From assembly GCF_002796985.1 (NCBI RefSeq), contig NZ_PEKX01000018.1, positions 248,001 to 312,000 on the forward strand: a stretch of 64,000 nt of DNA, given 5' to 3'. A program made the translations under genes and the position numbers. Under the pieces are notes generated by a model, which worked only from the letters and a program-made list of their open reading frames with translations, made no database searches and was not told the DNA's origin. Positions within the stretch are counted from its first letter, which is position 1. Each line of letters opens with the position of its first letter. Shown one piece after another: positions 16,761 to 26,079 of the stretch. Source of the DNA: Pseudomonas sp. Lineage in GTDB: Bacteria > Pseudomonadota > Gammaproteobacteria > Pseudomonadales > Pseudomonadaceae.

Positions 16761-16787
16761 AGGTATGGCCACGCTCGGTGCGAGTGG

Positions 16788-17441
16788 TTAGACCAGATGG
16801 TTCTCCACCGCCCAGACCGCTGCCTCGACGCGCGAGCGAAAGCCCAGCTTGTGCAGCACACGCTTGACGTGGACCTTCACGGTGCCTTCGGTGATATCGA
16901 GTTTGCGCGCGATCATCTTGTTGCTGTAGCCGTGGGCGAGCTGGCGGAGGATCTGCCGCTCACGGTCGGTAAGTTCGTCGATGCCTTTGGGCCGGTCATC
17001 GCCACGCAGGGCCTGGGCCAGTACCTGGGTCAGTTGCGGGCTGATGGTGAGCTGGCCGGTGGCGGCCTGGCGGATGTGCTCGAGCAGGCGCTCGGGCTCC
17101 ATGTCCTTGAGCAGATAACCATCGGCACCGGCACGCAGCACGTTGATCACGTCGTTGCGGTCATCGGAGACGGTGAACACCACGATGCGCGCGACCTCGC
17201 CGTTCTCGCGCATGGCGCGCAGGGTGTCGAGGCCGGTCATGCCCTTCATGTTGAGGTCGAGCAGGATCATGTCCGGCTCCAGCTCTGCGGCCATGCGCAG
17301 CGCTTCCTCGCCGCTGCCGGCTTCGCCCACGACTTCGAGGTCCTCTTCGAACTCCAGCAACTGGACCACGCCCTTGCGCATCATCGGGTGGTCATCGACG
17401 AGCAGGATGCGTGCGCGGTCATCGGTGGGGGTGGCCGTCAT
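16788..17441 (-). CDS. narL: NarL, nitrate-responsive response regulator
   Basis: 217 residues. The receiver domain has the acidic pocket VDD (Asp16, Asp17), phospho-acceptor Asp62 in ILLDLNMKG and Lys in GYLLKD. The LuxR-type helix-turn-helix lies at about 150-212 (LTDRERQILRQLAHGYSN, ITEGTVKVHVKRVLHKLG). It activates the narK1K2GHJI operon together with Anr/Dnr and binds TACYYMT heptamers. Its start overlaps the narX stop (ATGA), so sensor and regulator are made together. Confidence 0.96.
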   Translation of the reverse strand: MTATPTDDRARILLVDDHPMMRKGVVQLLEFEEDLEVVGEAGSGEEALRMAAELEPDMILLDLNMKGMTGLDTLRAMRENGEVARIVVFTVSDDRNDVINVLRAGADGYLLKDMEPERLLEHIRQAATGQLTISPQLTQVLAQALRGDDRPKGIDELTDRERQILRQLAHGYSNKMIARKLDITEGTVKVHVKRVLHKLGFRSRVEAAVWAVENHLV

Positions 17442-19300
17442 GGGTGGGTCTCCGGGTACTGCGACAGGGGTTTGTGGGTGAAGCGCACGCTGACGCGGGT
17501 GCCTTTGGGCTCGCGCGGGGCGATGCTGAAGGTGGCTTCGAGGGTCTGACTGCGCTCCCGCATGATACTAAGCCCATAGTGCCCATTGCGGCTCTGCGCT
17601 GGGTCAAAGCCGACTCCATCATCATCCACGGTGATGCATACCTGGTCCTCGGCGTCCTCGAAGAGGGTCACTTTCGCGTGGTGCGCCTGGGCATGGCGCA
17701 CGACGTTGGACAACGCCTCGCGGACGATCTGCAGGATGTGGATTTCTTCGTTGGGGTTGAGCGGGATGTGCGCCAGGCGATTGTCCAGCTCGACGGACAG
17801 GTCGCCACGCTCGCCGAACTCTTCCACGGTCTTCACCAGCGCCGCTTCCAGGCTGGACTGCTCCAGGCTCAGGCGGAAGGTAGTGAGCAGCTCGCGCAAC
17901 TGGCGATAGGCGCTGTTGAGGCCTTCGCGCAGCTCGTCCAGGGTTTCGTCGATCTTCTCGGCTGGCGCGTCGCGCTTGAGCAGCGTGGCCAGGCGGCTGA
18001 CCTGGATCTTCAGGTAGGACAGCGACTGGGCGAGCGAGTCGTGCAACTCGCGGGCGATGGTACTGCGCTCGGCGAACAGCGCCAGACGGTTCTCCTGTTC
18101 CTGCTGCAGGGACAGCGCGAAGGTCCGCGCGATGTTGTCGCAGAAGCCTTCGACGAACTGCTGCTGCCAGTCTTCCAGGTGGCCGTCGGGAGTCTGGATG
18201 AACAGCTCGCCGAAGCGGTGCTCGCCGATGGACAGCGGCTGCATCAGCAGCGGGTTGATGCCGCGAATGGGATTGTTGCAGTGGTCGGCCTGGGCACGGC
18301 ATTCGCCACAATTGCCCTGCAGGCAGAAGCTGCCGGTGATGCCGTCGGTGGTCAGCGAGGAGTAGGCGCGTTCGACGCCGTCCTTGTTCAGGCACAGGGT
18401 CACCTTGCCGGCCTGCAGCACGCGTTCGAGCTGGTTCAGCAGCGGCTGCAGCGAGCGCTCGTCGTACGGGTCCTGGCCCAGGCGGCGGGCACTGTCATAG
18501 AGCAGCTCCAGGCGCTGGTGGCTGTTGGAGAGGTCGCGGGTCTTGTCTTCCACTCGCGCTTCCAGTTCGCGGTAGCTGGCTTGCAGTTCCTCGGCCATCT
18601 GGTTGAAGCGCTCGCCCAGCTGGCTCAGTTCGTCCTCGCCACTGCTGCTGATCCGCGCATCGAGGTCACCCTGGCCCAGACGTCGCGCCGTGGTGGTGAG
18701 TTCGCGCAGTGGCCCGACCACGTGAAAGCTCAGGTCGTAGAGGCTGATGAACACCAGCAGCAGGCTGAGGAACAGGCACAGGCCCTGCACCGTACTGAGC
18801 ATCTGCGAGCGGTACTCGGCGTTGCGTTGCAGGGTGCCGACGAAGCCGTCGATGTGCCCCACGAAGGTGTCCAGGGTGGTCAGGGCCGGCGCTTGGGAGA
18901 GGTCGAGGTTCTGCAGCTCCTCGCGCAACTGGTCGTGCTGCTGGCGGATCAGTGCGTCGGCGTCGGAGCGGCGCAGCAGACGGGTGATCTCGTCGTTGTC
19001 CAGGCGCGCGGCCAGCGTCGCTTGCAGGGCCTGGCGGTTGATCGGCGAGGGGTCCAGCGCCAGGCGGTAGGTGAGCATGCGCAGCGAGCCGGCCTGGTTG
19101 ATCACCGCGGCGTCCTGATGTGAATAGTCGGCGAACAGCAGGGCGCTGAACATACCCGCCAGTGCCAGCGATACCAGTAGGGTGAGGTAGCAGCCGAAGC
19201 GCACGACGATGGATTTGCGCAGGGAAGGGCGTCCGGCAGGGGAACTACCCACAAAGAGTCGGTCGTTGCCTGAGGGGTCGGCAGTGTGCGCCGTATTCAT
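17438..19300 (-). CDS. narX: NarX, nitrate-sensing histidine kinase
   Basis: Inner-membrane sensor of 620 residues. TM1 about 32-57 is followed by a P-box-like periplasmic stretch (INQAGSLRMLTYRLAL, 68-82), TM2 about 172-189, a HAMP domain, a central module with four cysteines (326, 331, 334, 341), then the HPK7-type kinase core with phospho-acceptor His420 in ARELHDSLAQ and the ATPase motif DDGVGFD. The start at 19300 (AAAGG at suitable spacing) is preferred over the one at 19333. It phosphorylates NarL in response to nitrate. It is divergent from narK1, and the two share a 173-base control region. Confidence 0.95.
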   Translation of the reverse strand: MNTAHTADPSGNDRLFVGSSPAGRPSLRKSIVVRFGCYLTLLVSLALAGMFSALLFADYSHQDAAVINQAGSLRMLTYRLALDPSPINRQALQATLAARLDNDEITRLLRRSDADALIRQQHDQLREELQNLDLSQAPALTTLDTFVGHIDGFVGTLQRNAEYRSQMLSTVQGLCLFLSLLLVFISLYDLSFHVVGPLRELTTTARRLGQGDLDARISSSGEDELSQLGERFNQMAEELQASYRELEARVEDKTRDLSNSHQRLELLYDSARRLGQDPYDERSLQPLLNQLERVLQAGKVTLCLNKDGVERAYSSLTTDGITGSFCLQGNCGECRAQADHCNNPIRGINPLLMQPLSIGEHRFGELFIQTPDGHLEDWQQQFVEGFCDNIARTFALSLQQEQENRLALFAERSTIARELHDSLAQSLSYLKIQVSRLATLLKRDAPAEKIDETLDELREGLNSAYRQLRELLTTFRLSLEQSSLEAALVKTVEEFGERGDLSVELDNRLAHIPLNPNEEIHILQIVREALSNVVRHAQAHHAKVTLFEDAEDQVCITVDDDGVGFDPAQSRNGHYGLSIMRERSQTLEATFSIAPREPKGTRVSVRFTHKPLSQYPETHP

Positions 19301-19345
19301 AAGAAATGCCTTTAAAAACAATGATTTACGCATTCATTTCGGTGA

Positions 19346-19361
19346 TACCTACAAGGAGGTA
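19346..19361. promoter_or_regulatory. NarL 7-2-7 site in the narX-narK1 control region
   Basis: TACCTAC-AA-GGAGGTA is an inverted pair of heptamers close to TACYYMT with a 2-base spacer, the arrangement preferred by NarL-family regulators. Its centre is 52 bases upstream of the Anr box centre. Confidence 0.7.
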
Positions 19362-19398
19362 GCGGCGCGCATCTGCTCATGAATCGTCGTTTGGCTCA

Positions 19399-19412
19399 TT
19401 GATGGCGATCAA
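19399..19412. promoter_or_regulatory. Perfect Anr/Dnr box upstream of narK1
   Basis: TTGATGGCGATCAA matches TTGAT-N4-ATCAA at all ten fixed positions. Its centre lies 68 bases before the narK1 ATG. Anr and Dnr of Pseudomonas bind this motif under low oxygen and with nitric oxide. Confidence 0.88.
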
Positions 19413-19473
19413 GAGAAGGCAGCTAGTCCTTATCTAACGTGCGGGCAAAGGCTGTCAGGAAGTGAGCTTAGCC

Positions 19474-20781
19474 ATGTTGTCCCACCGTCAGAAACAGTAC
19501 TCCGTGCTTGGCATGAGCACACTGGCGTTCGCCGTGAACTTCGCGGTCTGGACGATGTTTTCGATCATCGGTATTCGCATCAAGGAAGAGTTGGGCCTGT
19601 CCGAGGCGCAGTTCGGCCTGATGGTGGCGCTGCCGATTCTCACCGGTTCGCTGGTGCGCCTGCCGCTGGGGCTGATCACCGACCGCTTCGGCGGACGCAT
19701 CGTGTTCTTCATCCACATGCTGCTGGTGGCCATCCCGATCTACGGCCTGGCCTTCGCGACCCTCTACTGGCATTACCTGGTGCTGGGCCTGTTCGTCGGC
19801 CTGGCCGGTGGCTCCTTCGCCGTGGGCATCGCCTACACCTCCTCATGGTTCGAGAAGGACCGTCAGGGCACCGCCATGGGCATCTTCGGCGCCGGCAACG
19901 CGGGTGCGGCAATCACCAATCTGGTGGCACCGATGATCGTGGTCGCCTTCGGCTGGCGCATGGTTCCGCAGATCTACTCGGTGGCCATGCTGGTTACCGC
20001 CGTGCTGTTCTGGTTCTGCACCTGGACCGACCCGGCCCACACCAAGGGTGGCGACGCCGACCCGAGCCGTCCGCGCCCGACCCTGGCCAAGCAGCTGGCG
20101 CCGCTGGGCGAGCTGCGCGTGTGGCGCTTCGGCCTGTACTACTTCTTCGTCTTCGGCGGCTTCGTTGCCCTGGCTCTGTGGCTGCCCAAGTACTACATCG
20201 CCGAGTACGGCCTGGACCTGCGCACTGCTTCCTTCATCACCATGCTGTTCACCCTGCCGTCGGGCCTGATCCGCGCCCTGGGCGGCTGGTTCAGCGACAA
20301 CTACGGCGCCCGCGCCGTGAACTGGGGCGTGTTCTGGGTCTGCCTGGTCTGCCTGTTCTTCCTCTCGTACCCGCCGACCACCATGACCATCCACGGCATC
20401 AAGGGTGACGTCAGCCTCGGCATCGGCCTGAACGTCTGGCTGTTCACCTTCCTGGTGTTCGTCGTCGGCATTTCCCAGGGCTTCGGCAAGGCCAGCGTGT
20501 ACCGGATCATCCACGACTACTACCCGCAGAACATGGGCACTGTCGGCGGGATGGTCGGGGTCATCGGCGGCCTTGGCGGCTTCTGCCTGCCCATCCTGTT
20601 CGGCTACGCCGCCGACCACATCGGCGTGCGCTCCTCCTGCTTCATGTTGCTGTTCGGCCTGACCGTGGTCTGCATGGTCTGGATGCACTACGCGATCAAA
20701 CAGCAGCAACGCCTCGATGGCCAGGCCGGGTCGGCCGACGTCGACGCTACCCCTATCCCTTCTTCGTCAAACTTGAGGTAG
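19474..20781 (+). CDS. narK1: NarK1, nitrate/nitrite transporter (MFS)
   Basis: 435 residues with about 12 membrane helices of the major facilitator superfamily. It has the nitrate/nitrite porter signature regions GLFVGLAGGSFAVGIAYTS and GTVGGMVGVIGGLGGFCLP. NarK1-type proteins act as nitrate/proton symporters. The ATG at 19474 is preferred over the GTG at 19462, which lies too close to the AGGA motif. narK2 follows after 7 bases. In other bacteria the two are fused or paired, and here they head the nar operon. Confidence 0.93.
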   Translation: MLSHRQKQYSVLGMSTLAFAVNFAVWTMFSIIGIRIKEELGLSEAQFGLMVALPILTGSLVRLPLGLITDRFGGRIVFFIHMLLVAIPIYGLAFATLYWHYLVLGLFVGLAGGSFAVGIAYTSSWFEKDRQGTAMGIFGAGNAGAAITNLVAPMIVVAFGWRMVPQIYSVAMLVTAVLFWFCTWTDPAHTKGGDADPSRPRPTLAKQLAPLGELRVWRFGLYYFFVFGGFVALALWLPKYYIAEYGLDLRTASFITMLFTLPSGLIRALGGWFSDNYGARAVNWGVFWVCLVCLFFLSYPPTTMTIHGIKGDVSLGIGLNVWLFTFLVFVVGISQGFGKASVYRIIHDYYPQNMGTVGGMVGVIGGLGGFCLPILFGYAADHIGVRSSCFMLLFGLTVVCMVWMHYAIKQQQRLDGQAGSADVDATPIPSSSNLR

Positions 20782-20788
20782 TGCCGTC

Positions 20789-22192
20789 ATGGGCATGATC
20801 AATTCCCAACTCAAAGCCGCCAGCGGTCCGCTGCTGATCGACTGGCGCCCCGAGGACTCCGAGTTCTGGGCGCAGAGCGGCAAGCGTATCGCTGCGCGCA
20901 ACCTGTGGATCTCGATCCCTGCGCTGTTGCTGGCCTTCGCCGTCTGGATGATCTGGAGCACCGTCACCGTGCGCCTGAACGCCGCCGGTTTCAGCTTCAG
21001 CAACGACCAGTTGTTCATGCTCGCCGCGCTGCCGTCGATCTCCGGCGCCACCCTGCGGGTGTTCTACTCCTTCATGGTGCCGATGGTCGGTGGTCGTCGC
21101 TGGACCGCACTGTCCACCGCCTCCCTGCTGATCCCCTGCCTCTGGCTGGGCTTCGCCGTGCAGGACCCGACCACCCCGTACTGGGTGTTCGCGACCATCG
21201 CCCTGCTGTGCGGTTTCGGCGGCGGCAACTTCGCCTCCAGCATGTCCAACATCAGCTTCTTCTACCCCAAGAACCAGCAGGGTACTGCCCTGGGTCTGAA
21301 CGCCGGCCTGGGCAACCTGGGTGTCTCGGTGATGCAGTTCGCCGTACCGCTGGCCGTGGCCGGTGGCCTGTTCGGCGCCTTCGGTGGCGAGCCGCAGCAG
21401 CTGTCGGACGGCGGCCGCCTGTTCCTGCAGAACGCCGGCTGGATCTGGGTGCCCTTCATTGCCGTGGTGGCCATCGCCGCCTGGTTCGGCATGAACGACA
21501 TCGCCGATTGCAAGGCTTCGTTCCGCGAGCAGTCGGTGATCTTCAAGCGCAAGCACAACTGGCTGATGTGCTGGCTGTACGTGGCCACCTTCGGCTCGTT
21601 CATCGGCTTCTCCGCCGGCTTCGCCATGCTCAGCAAGACCCAGTTCCCGGACATCAACCCGCTGCAGTACGCCTTCCTCGGCCCGCTGGTTGGCGCCCTG
21701 AGCCGCCCGCTGGGTGGCTGGCTGGCGGACAAGTTCGGTGGCGCGCGCATCACCCTGTGGAACTACGCGGCGATGATCGCCGGCGTATTCGCGGTGATCA
21801 GCTTCCTGCCCAGCGCCGGTAACGCCGGCAGCTTCTTCGGCTTCCTCGGCTCCTTCATCGGCCTGTTCTTCTTCGCCGGCATCGGCAACGGCAGCACCTT
21901 CCGGATGATCCCGGTGATCTTCCGCAACGAGTGGGCCGAGCGCCTGAAAAAAGGCGGCTTCAGCGAGGCCCAGGCGACCAGGAACGCCAGCATGGAGTCG
22001 GCCGCGGTGATCGGTTTCTCCGCTGCCATCGGCGCCTTCGGCGGCTTCTTCATTCCCAAGGCTTTCGGCACCTCGCTGGACATGACCGGCAGTGCCGAGG
22101 GCGCGCTCTACGTCTTCGTTGCGTACTACCTGAGCTGCATCGTCGCCACCTGGTGGTGGTACGCCCGCAAGGGGGCCGAGAGCCCCTGCTGA
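20789..22192 (+). CDS. narK2: NarK2, nitrate/nitrite transporter (MFS)
   Basis: 467 residues with 12 predicted helices. The N-terminal cytosolic segment WRPEDSEFWAQSGKRIA precedes TM1, typical of NarK2 antiporters that bring nitrate in and nitrite out. It contains the signature GFGGGNFASSMSNISFF and a matching second-half motif around FFFAGIGNGSTFRMIP. In Pseudomonas, NarK2 is the main transporter for denitrifying growth. The ribosome site GAGG precedes the ATG at 20789. narG starts 96 bases later. Confidence 0.94.
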   Translation: MGMINSQLKAASGPLLIDWRPEDSEFWAQSGKRIAARNLWISIPALLLAFAVWMIWSTVTVRLNAAGFSFSNDQLFMLAALPSISGATLRVFYSFMVPMVGGRRWTALSTASLLIPCLWLGFAVQDPTTPYWVFATIALLCGFGGGNFASSMSNISFFYPKNQQGTALGLNAGLGNLGVSVMQFAVPLAVAGGLFGAFGGEPQQLSDGGRLFLQNAGWIWVPFIAVVAIAAWFGMNDIADCKASFREQSVIFKRKHNWLMCWLYVATFGSFIGFSAGFAMLSKTQFPDINPLQYAFLGPLVGALSRPLGGWLADKFGGARITLWNYAAMIAGVFAVISFLPSAGNAGSFFGFLGSFIGLFFFAGIGNGSTFRMIPVIFRNEWAERLKKGGFSEAQATRNASMESAAVIGFSAAIGAFGGFFIPKAFGTSLDMTGSAEGALYVFVAYYLSCIVATWWWYARKGAESPC

Positions 22193-22288
22193 TTAGCGTG
22201 GCGGGCGCGTTGTGCGCCCGCCGCAAACCCGTTCCGCGAGCTTGATTAGCGTTTGAACGCCCGGCAGAGACTGGGTGAGGAGATATAG

Positions 22289-25200
22289 ATGAGTTACTTG
22301 CTCGACCGCCTGCAATTCTTCAAGAAGAAGCAGGGTGAATTCGCCGATGGCCATGGCGAAGTCTCCAACGAGAGCCGTGCCTGGGAAAACAGTTACCGGC
22401 AGCGCTGGCAGCACGACAAGATCGTGCGCTCCACCCACGGGGTGAACTGCACAGGATCGTGCTCCTGGAAGATCTACGTGAAGAACGGCCTGATCACCTG
22501 GGAAACCCAGCAGACCGACTACCCGCGTACCCGTCCGGACCTGCCCAACCACGAACCGCGCGGCTGCCCCCGTGGCGCCAGCTACTCCTGGTACATGTAC
22601 AGCGCCAACCGCCTGAAGTATCCCAAGGTGCGCAAGCCGCTGCTCAAGCTCTGGCGTGAAGCGCGCGCCGCGCACAACGACCCGGTGGACGCCTGGGCCA
22701 GCATCGTCGAGGACTCGGCCAAGGCCAAGAGTTACAAGAGCGAGCGCGGCCTGGGCGGCTTCATCCGCTCCAGCTGGAATGAAGTCACCGAGATCATCGC
22801 CGCCGCCAACGTCTACACCGCCAAGGTCTACGGCCCGGACCGCGTGGTCGGCTTCTCGCCGATCCCGGCCATGTCCATGGTCAGCTACGCCGCTGGCGCC
22901 CGTTACCTGTCGCTGATCGGCGGCGTGTGCCTGTCCTTCTACGACTGGTACTGCGACCTTCCTCCCGCGTCCCCACAAATATGGGGCGAACAGACCGACG
23001 TGCCGGAATCGGCCGACTGGTACAACTCCAGCTACATCATCGCCTGGGGTTCCAACGTCCCGCAGACCCGTACCCCCGACGCGCACTTCTTCACCGAAGT
23101 CCGCTACAAGGGCACCAAGACCGTGGCCGTCACCCCGGACTACTCGGAAGTGGCCAAGCTCACCGACCTCTGGCTCAACCCCAAGCAAGGCACCGACGCC
23201 GCGCTGGGCATGGCTTTTGGTCACGTGATCCTCAAGGAATTCCACCTCGAGAAGCCCAGCGCCTACTTCGTCGACTACTGCCGTCAGTACACCGACATGC
23301 CGATGCTGGTGCTGCTGGAACCGCACACCGAGGGCGTGCTCAAGCCGACCCGTTACCTGCGTGCGGCGGACCTCGCCAACAACCTGGGCCAGGACAACAA
23401 CCCCGAGTGGAAGACCATCGGCCTGGACGAAATCTCCGGCGAACTGGTATCGCCCACCGGCGCCATCGGCTACCGCTGGGGCGAGTCGGGCAAGTGGAAC
23501 ATCGAGGAGACCGAAGGCGGCGAGAAGCGTAATACCCGCCTGGCCCTGACCCTGATCGATGGCGCGGCAAACGCCTGCGACGTCGGCTTCCCGTACTTCG
23601 GAGGCCAGGAGCACCCGCACTTCAAGGGCGTGGACAACGACGAGGTGCTGGTGCGCCGCGTACCGTTCCGTGAATTTACCGGCGCCGACGGCAAGACCCT
23701 GCGCGTCGCCACCGTGTATGACCTGCAGATGGCCAACTACAGCGTCGACCGCGGCCTGGGTGGCGCCAACGTCGCCGCTTCCTACACCGACGCCGACGTG
23801 CCCTACACCCCGGCCTGGCAGGCGCGCATCACCGGCGTCCCGGCTGCCCGCGCGATCCAGGTGGCCCGCGAGTTCGCCGACAGCGCCGACAAGACCCACG
23901 GCAAGGCCATGGTCATCATCGGCGCCGCGATGAACCACTGGTACCACATGGACATGAACTACCGCGCGGTCATCAACATGCTGATGATGTGCGGCTGTAT
24001 CGGCCAGAGCGGTGGCGGCTGGGCGCACTACGTCGGCCAGGAAAAACTCCGCCCGCAGACCGGCTGGGTTCCGCTGGCCTTCGGCACCGACTGGAGCCGT
24101 CCGCCACGCCAGATGAACGGCACCAGCTTCTTCTATCTGCACAGCTCGCAATGGCGCCACGAGAAGATTTCGATGCACGAAGTCCTCTCGCCGCTGGCCG
24201 ACACCAAGCAGTTCCCCGAGCACGCGCTGGACTACAACATCCGCGCCGAACGCATGGGTTGGCTGCCGTCCGCCCCGCAGCTCAACCGCAACCCGCTGCA
24301 CATCGCCGCCGACGCCGAGCGCGCTGGCATCCCGGTGCAGGATTACGTGGTGCGCGAGCTCAAGGCCGGCAACCTGCGGGTGGCCAGCGAATCTCCGGAT
24401 GATCCGCAGAACTTCCCGCGCAACATGTTCATCTGGCGCTCCAACCTGCTCGGCTCCTCGGGCAAGGGCCACGAGTACATGCTCAAGTACCTGCTGGGCG
24501 CGAAGAACGGCGTGATGAACGCTGACCTTGGCAAGGACGGCGGTCCCTGCCCGGGCGAAGTGGACTGGGTCGACGAAGGCGCCGAAGGCAAGCTGGACCT
24601 GGTCACCACCCTGGACTTCCGCATGTCCTCCACCTGCATGTACTCGGACATCGTCCTGCCGACCGCGACCTGGTACGAGAAGGACGACCTCAACACCTCC
24701 GACATGCACCCCTTCATCCACCCGCTGTCGGCCGCCACCGACCCGGCCTGGGAAGCCAAGAGCGACTGGGAGATCTACAAGGCGATCGCCAAGAAGTTCT
24801 CCGAGGTCTCCGTCGGCCACCTGGGCGTGGAGAAGGACCTGGTCACCGTGCCGCTGTTGCACGACACCGCCAACGAACTCGCGCAGCCCTTCGGCGGCAG
24901 CGACTGGAAGAAGGGCGAGTGCGAACCGGTTCCCGGCCGCACCATGCCGACCCTGCACGTGGTCGAGCGTGACTACCCCAACACCTACAAGAAGTTCACC
25001 TCCCTCGGCCCGCTGCTGGACAAGCTCGGCAACGGCGGCAAGGGCATCGGCTGGAACACCGACAAGGAAATCAAGCTGCTTGGCGAGCTGAACCACAAGG
25101 TCACCGAGAGCGGCATCAGCGAAGGCCGTCCGCGCATCGAAAGCGCCATCGACGCCGCCGAGGTGATCCTCGCCCTGGCGCCGGAAACCAACGGCCAGGT

Positions 25201-26068
25201 CGCCGTGAAGGCCTGGGAAGCGCTGTCGGTCTTCACCGGCCGCGAGCATGCCCACCTGGCGCTGCCCAAGGAAGAAGAGAAGATCCGCTTCCGCGATGTC
25301 CAGGCGCAGCCGCGCAAGATCATCTCCAGCCCCACCTGGTCGGGCCTGGAAGACGAGCATGTGAGCTACAACGCCGGCTACACCAACGTCCACGAGATGA
25401 TCCCGTGGCGCACCATCACCGGCCGCCAGCAGTTCTACCAGGATCACCCCTGGATGCAGGCCTTCGGCGAGGGCTTCGTCAGCTACCGGCCGCCGGTCAA
25501 CACCCGCAGCACCGACAAGCTGTTCAACAAGAAGCCCAACGGCCACGCCGAGATCACCCTGAACTGGATCACCCCGCACCAGAAATGGGGCATCCACTCC
25601 ACCTACACCGACAACCTGCTGATGCTCACCCTGTCGCGCGGTGGCCCGATCATCTGGATGAGCGAGAACGACGCCAAGCGTGTCGGCATCGAGGACAACG
25701 ATTGGGTCGAGGTCTTCAACGCCAACGGCGCCGCGACCTGCCGCGCCGTGGTCAGCCAGCGTGTGAAGGACGGCATGGTGATGATGTACCACGCCCAGGA
25801 ACGCATCGTGAACCTGCCGGGCAGCGAGACCACCGGCACCCGCGGCGGCCACCACAACTCGGTGACCCGCGTGGTGCTCAAGCCTACGCACATGATCGGC
25901 GGCTACGCCCAGCAGGCGTGGGGCTTCAACTACTACGGCACCGTCGGCTGCAACCGCGACGAGTTCGTCGTGGTGCGCAAGATGAACAAGGTCGACTGGC
26001 TCGACGAGCCGGAGCACGGCGGACTGGGCGGTGACGCTCTGCCGCAACCGCTGCCCCAGGACATTTGA
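22289..26068 (+). CDS. narG: NarG, respiratory nitrate reductase alpha subunit
   Basis: Catalytic molybdoenzyme of the membrane-bound nitrate reductase, facing the cytoplasm. 1259 residues. The FS0 [4Fe-4S] ligands His50, Cys54, Cys58 and Cys93 and the molybdenum ligand Asp222 (in SFYDWYCDLPPASP) sit where they do in E. coli NarG, offset by at most one. It carries bis-MGD cofactor made by the moa/moe genes in this window. There is no Tat-type twin-arginine export sequence, as expected. The narH start lies 12 bases after its stop. The long antisense open frame (22193-26047) is a composition artefact. Confidence 0.98.
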   Translation: MSYLLDRLQFFKKKQGEFADGHGEVSNESRAWENSYRQRWQHDKIVRSTHGVNCTGSCSWKIYVKNGLITWETQQTDYPRTRPDLPNHEPRGCPRGASYSWYMYSANRLKYPKVRKPLLKLWREARAAHNDPVDAWASIVEDSAKAKSYKSERGLGGFIRSSWNEVTEIIAAANVYTAKVYGPDRVVGFSPIPAMSMVSYAAGARYLSLIGGVCLSFYDWYCDLPPASPQIWGEQTDVPESADWYNSSYIIAWGSNVPQTRTPDAHFFTEVRYKGTKTVAVTPDYSEVAKLTDLWLNPKQGTDAALGMAFGHVILKEFHLEKPSAYFVDYCRQYTDMPMLVLLEPHTEGVLKPTRYLRAADLANNLGQDNNPEWKTIGLDEISGELVSPTGAIGYRWGESGKWNIEETEGGEKRNTRLALTLIDGAANACDVGFPYFGGQEHPHFKGVDNDEVLVRRVPFREFTGADGKTLRVATVYDLQMANYSVDRGLGGANVAASYTDADVPYTPAWQARITGVPAARAIQVAREFADSADKTHGKAMVIIGAAMNHWYHMDMNYRAVINMLMMCGCIGQSGGGWAHYVGQEKLRPQTGWVPLAFGTDWSRPPRQMNGTSFFYLHSSQWRHEKISMHEVLSPLADTKQFPEHALDYNIRAERMGWLPSAPQLNRNPLHIAADAERAGIPVQDYVVRELKAGNLRVASESPDDPQNFPRNMFIWRSNLLGSSGKGHEYMLKYLLGAKNGVMNADLGKDGGPCPGEVDWVDEGAEGKLDLVTTLDFRMSSTCMYSDIVLPTATWYEKDDLNTSDMHPFIHPLSAATDPAWEAKSDWEIYKAIAKKFSEVSVGHLGVEKDLVTVPLLHDTANELAQPFGGSDWKKGECEPVPGRTMPTLHVVERDYPNTYKKFTSLGPLLDKLGNGGKGIGWNTDKEIKLLGELNHKVTESGISEGRPRIESAIDAAEVILALAPETNGQVAVKAWEALSVFTGREHAHLALPKEEEKIRFRDVQAQPRKIISSPTWSGLEDEHVSYNAGYTNVHEMIPWRTITGRQQFYQDHPWMQAFGEGFVSYRPPVNTRSTDKLFNKKPNGHAEITLNWITPHQKWGIHSTYTDNLLMLTLSRGGPIIWMSENDAKRVGIEDNDWVEVFNANGAATCRAVVSQRVKDGMVMMYHAQERIVNLPGSETTGTRGGHHNSVTRVVLKPTHMIGGYAQQAWGFNYYGTVGCNRDEFVVVRKMNKVDWLDEPEHGGLGGDALPQPLPQDI

Positions 26069-26079
26069 GGATTACTGCC

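Noticed and set aside
22193..26047. Open frame of 1284 codons on the minus strand opposite narG
   Set aside because: It mirrors narG exactly, has a low-complexity Val/Gly/Ala/Asp/His composition and no ribosome site. High GC at third positions removes stops on the other strand.
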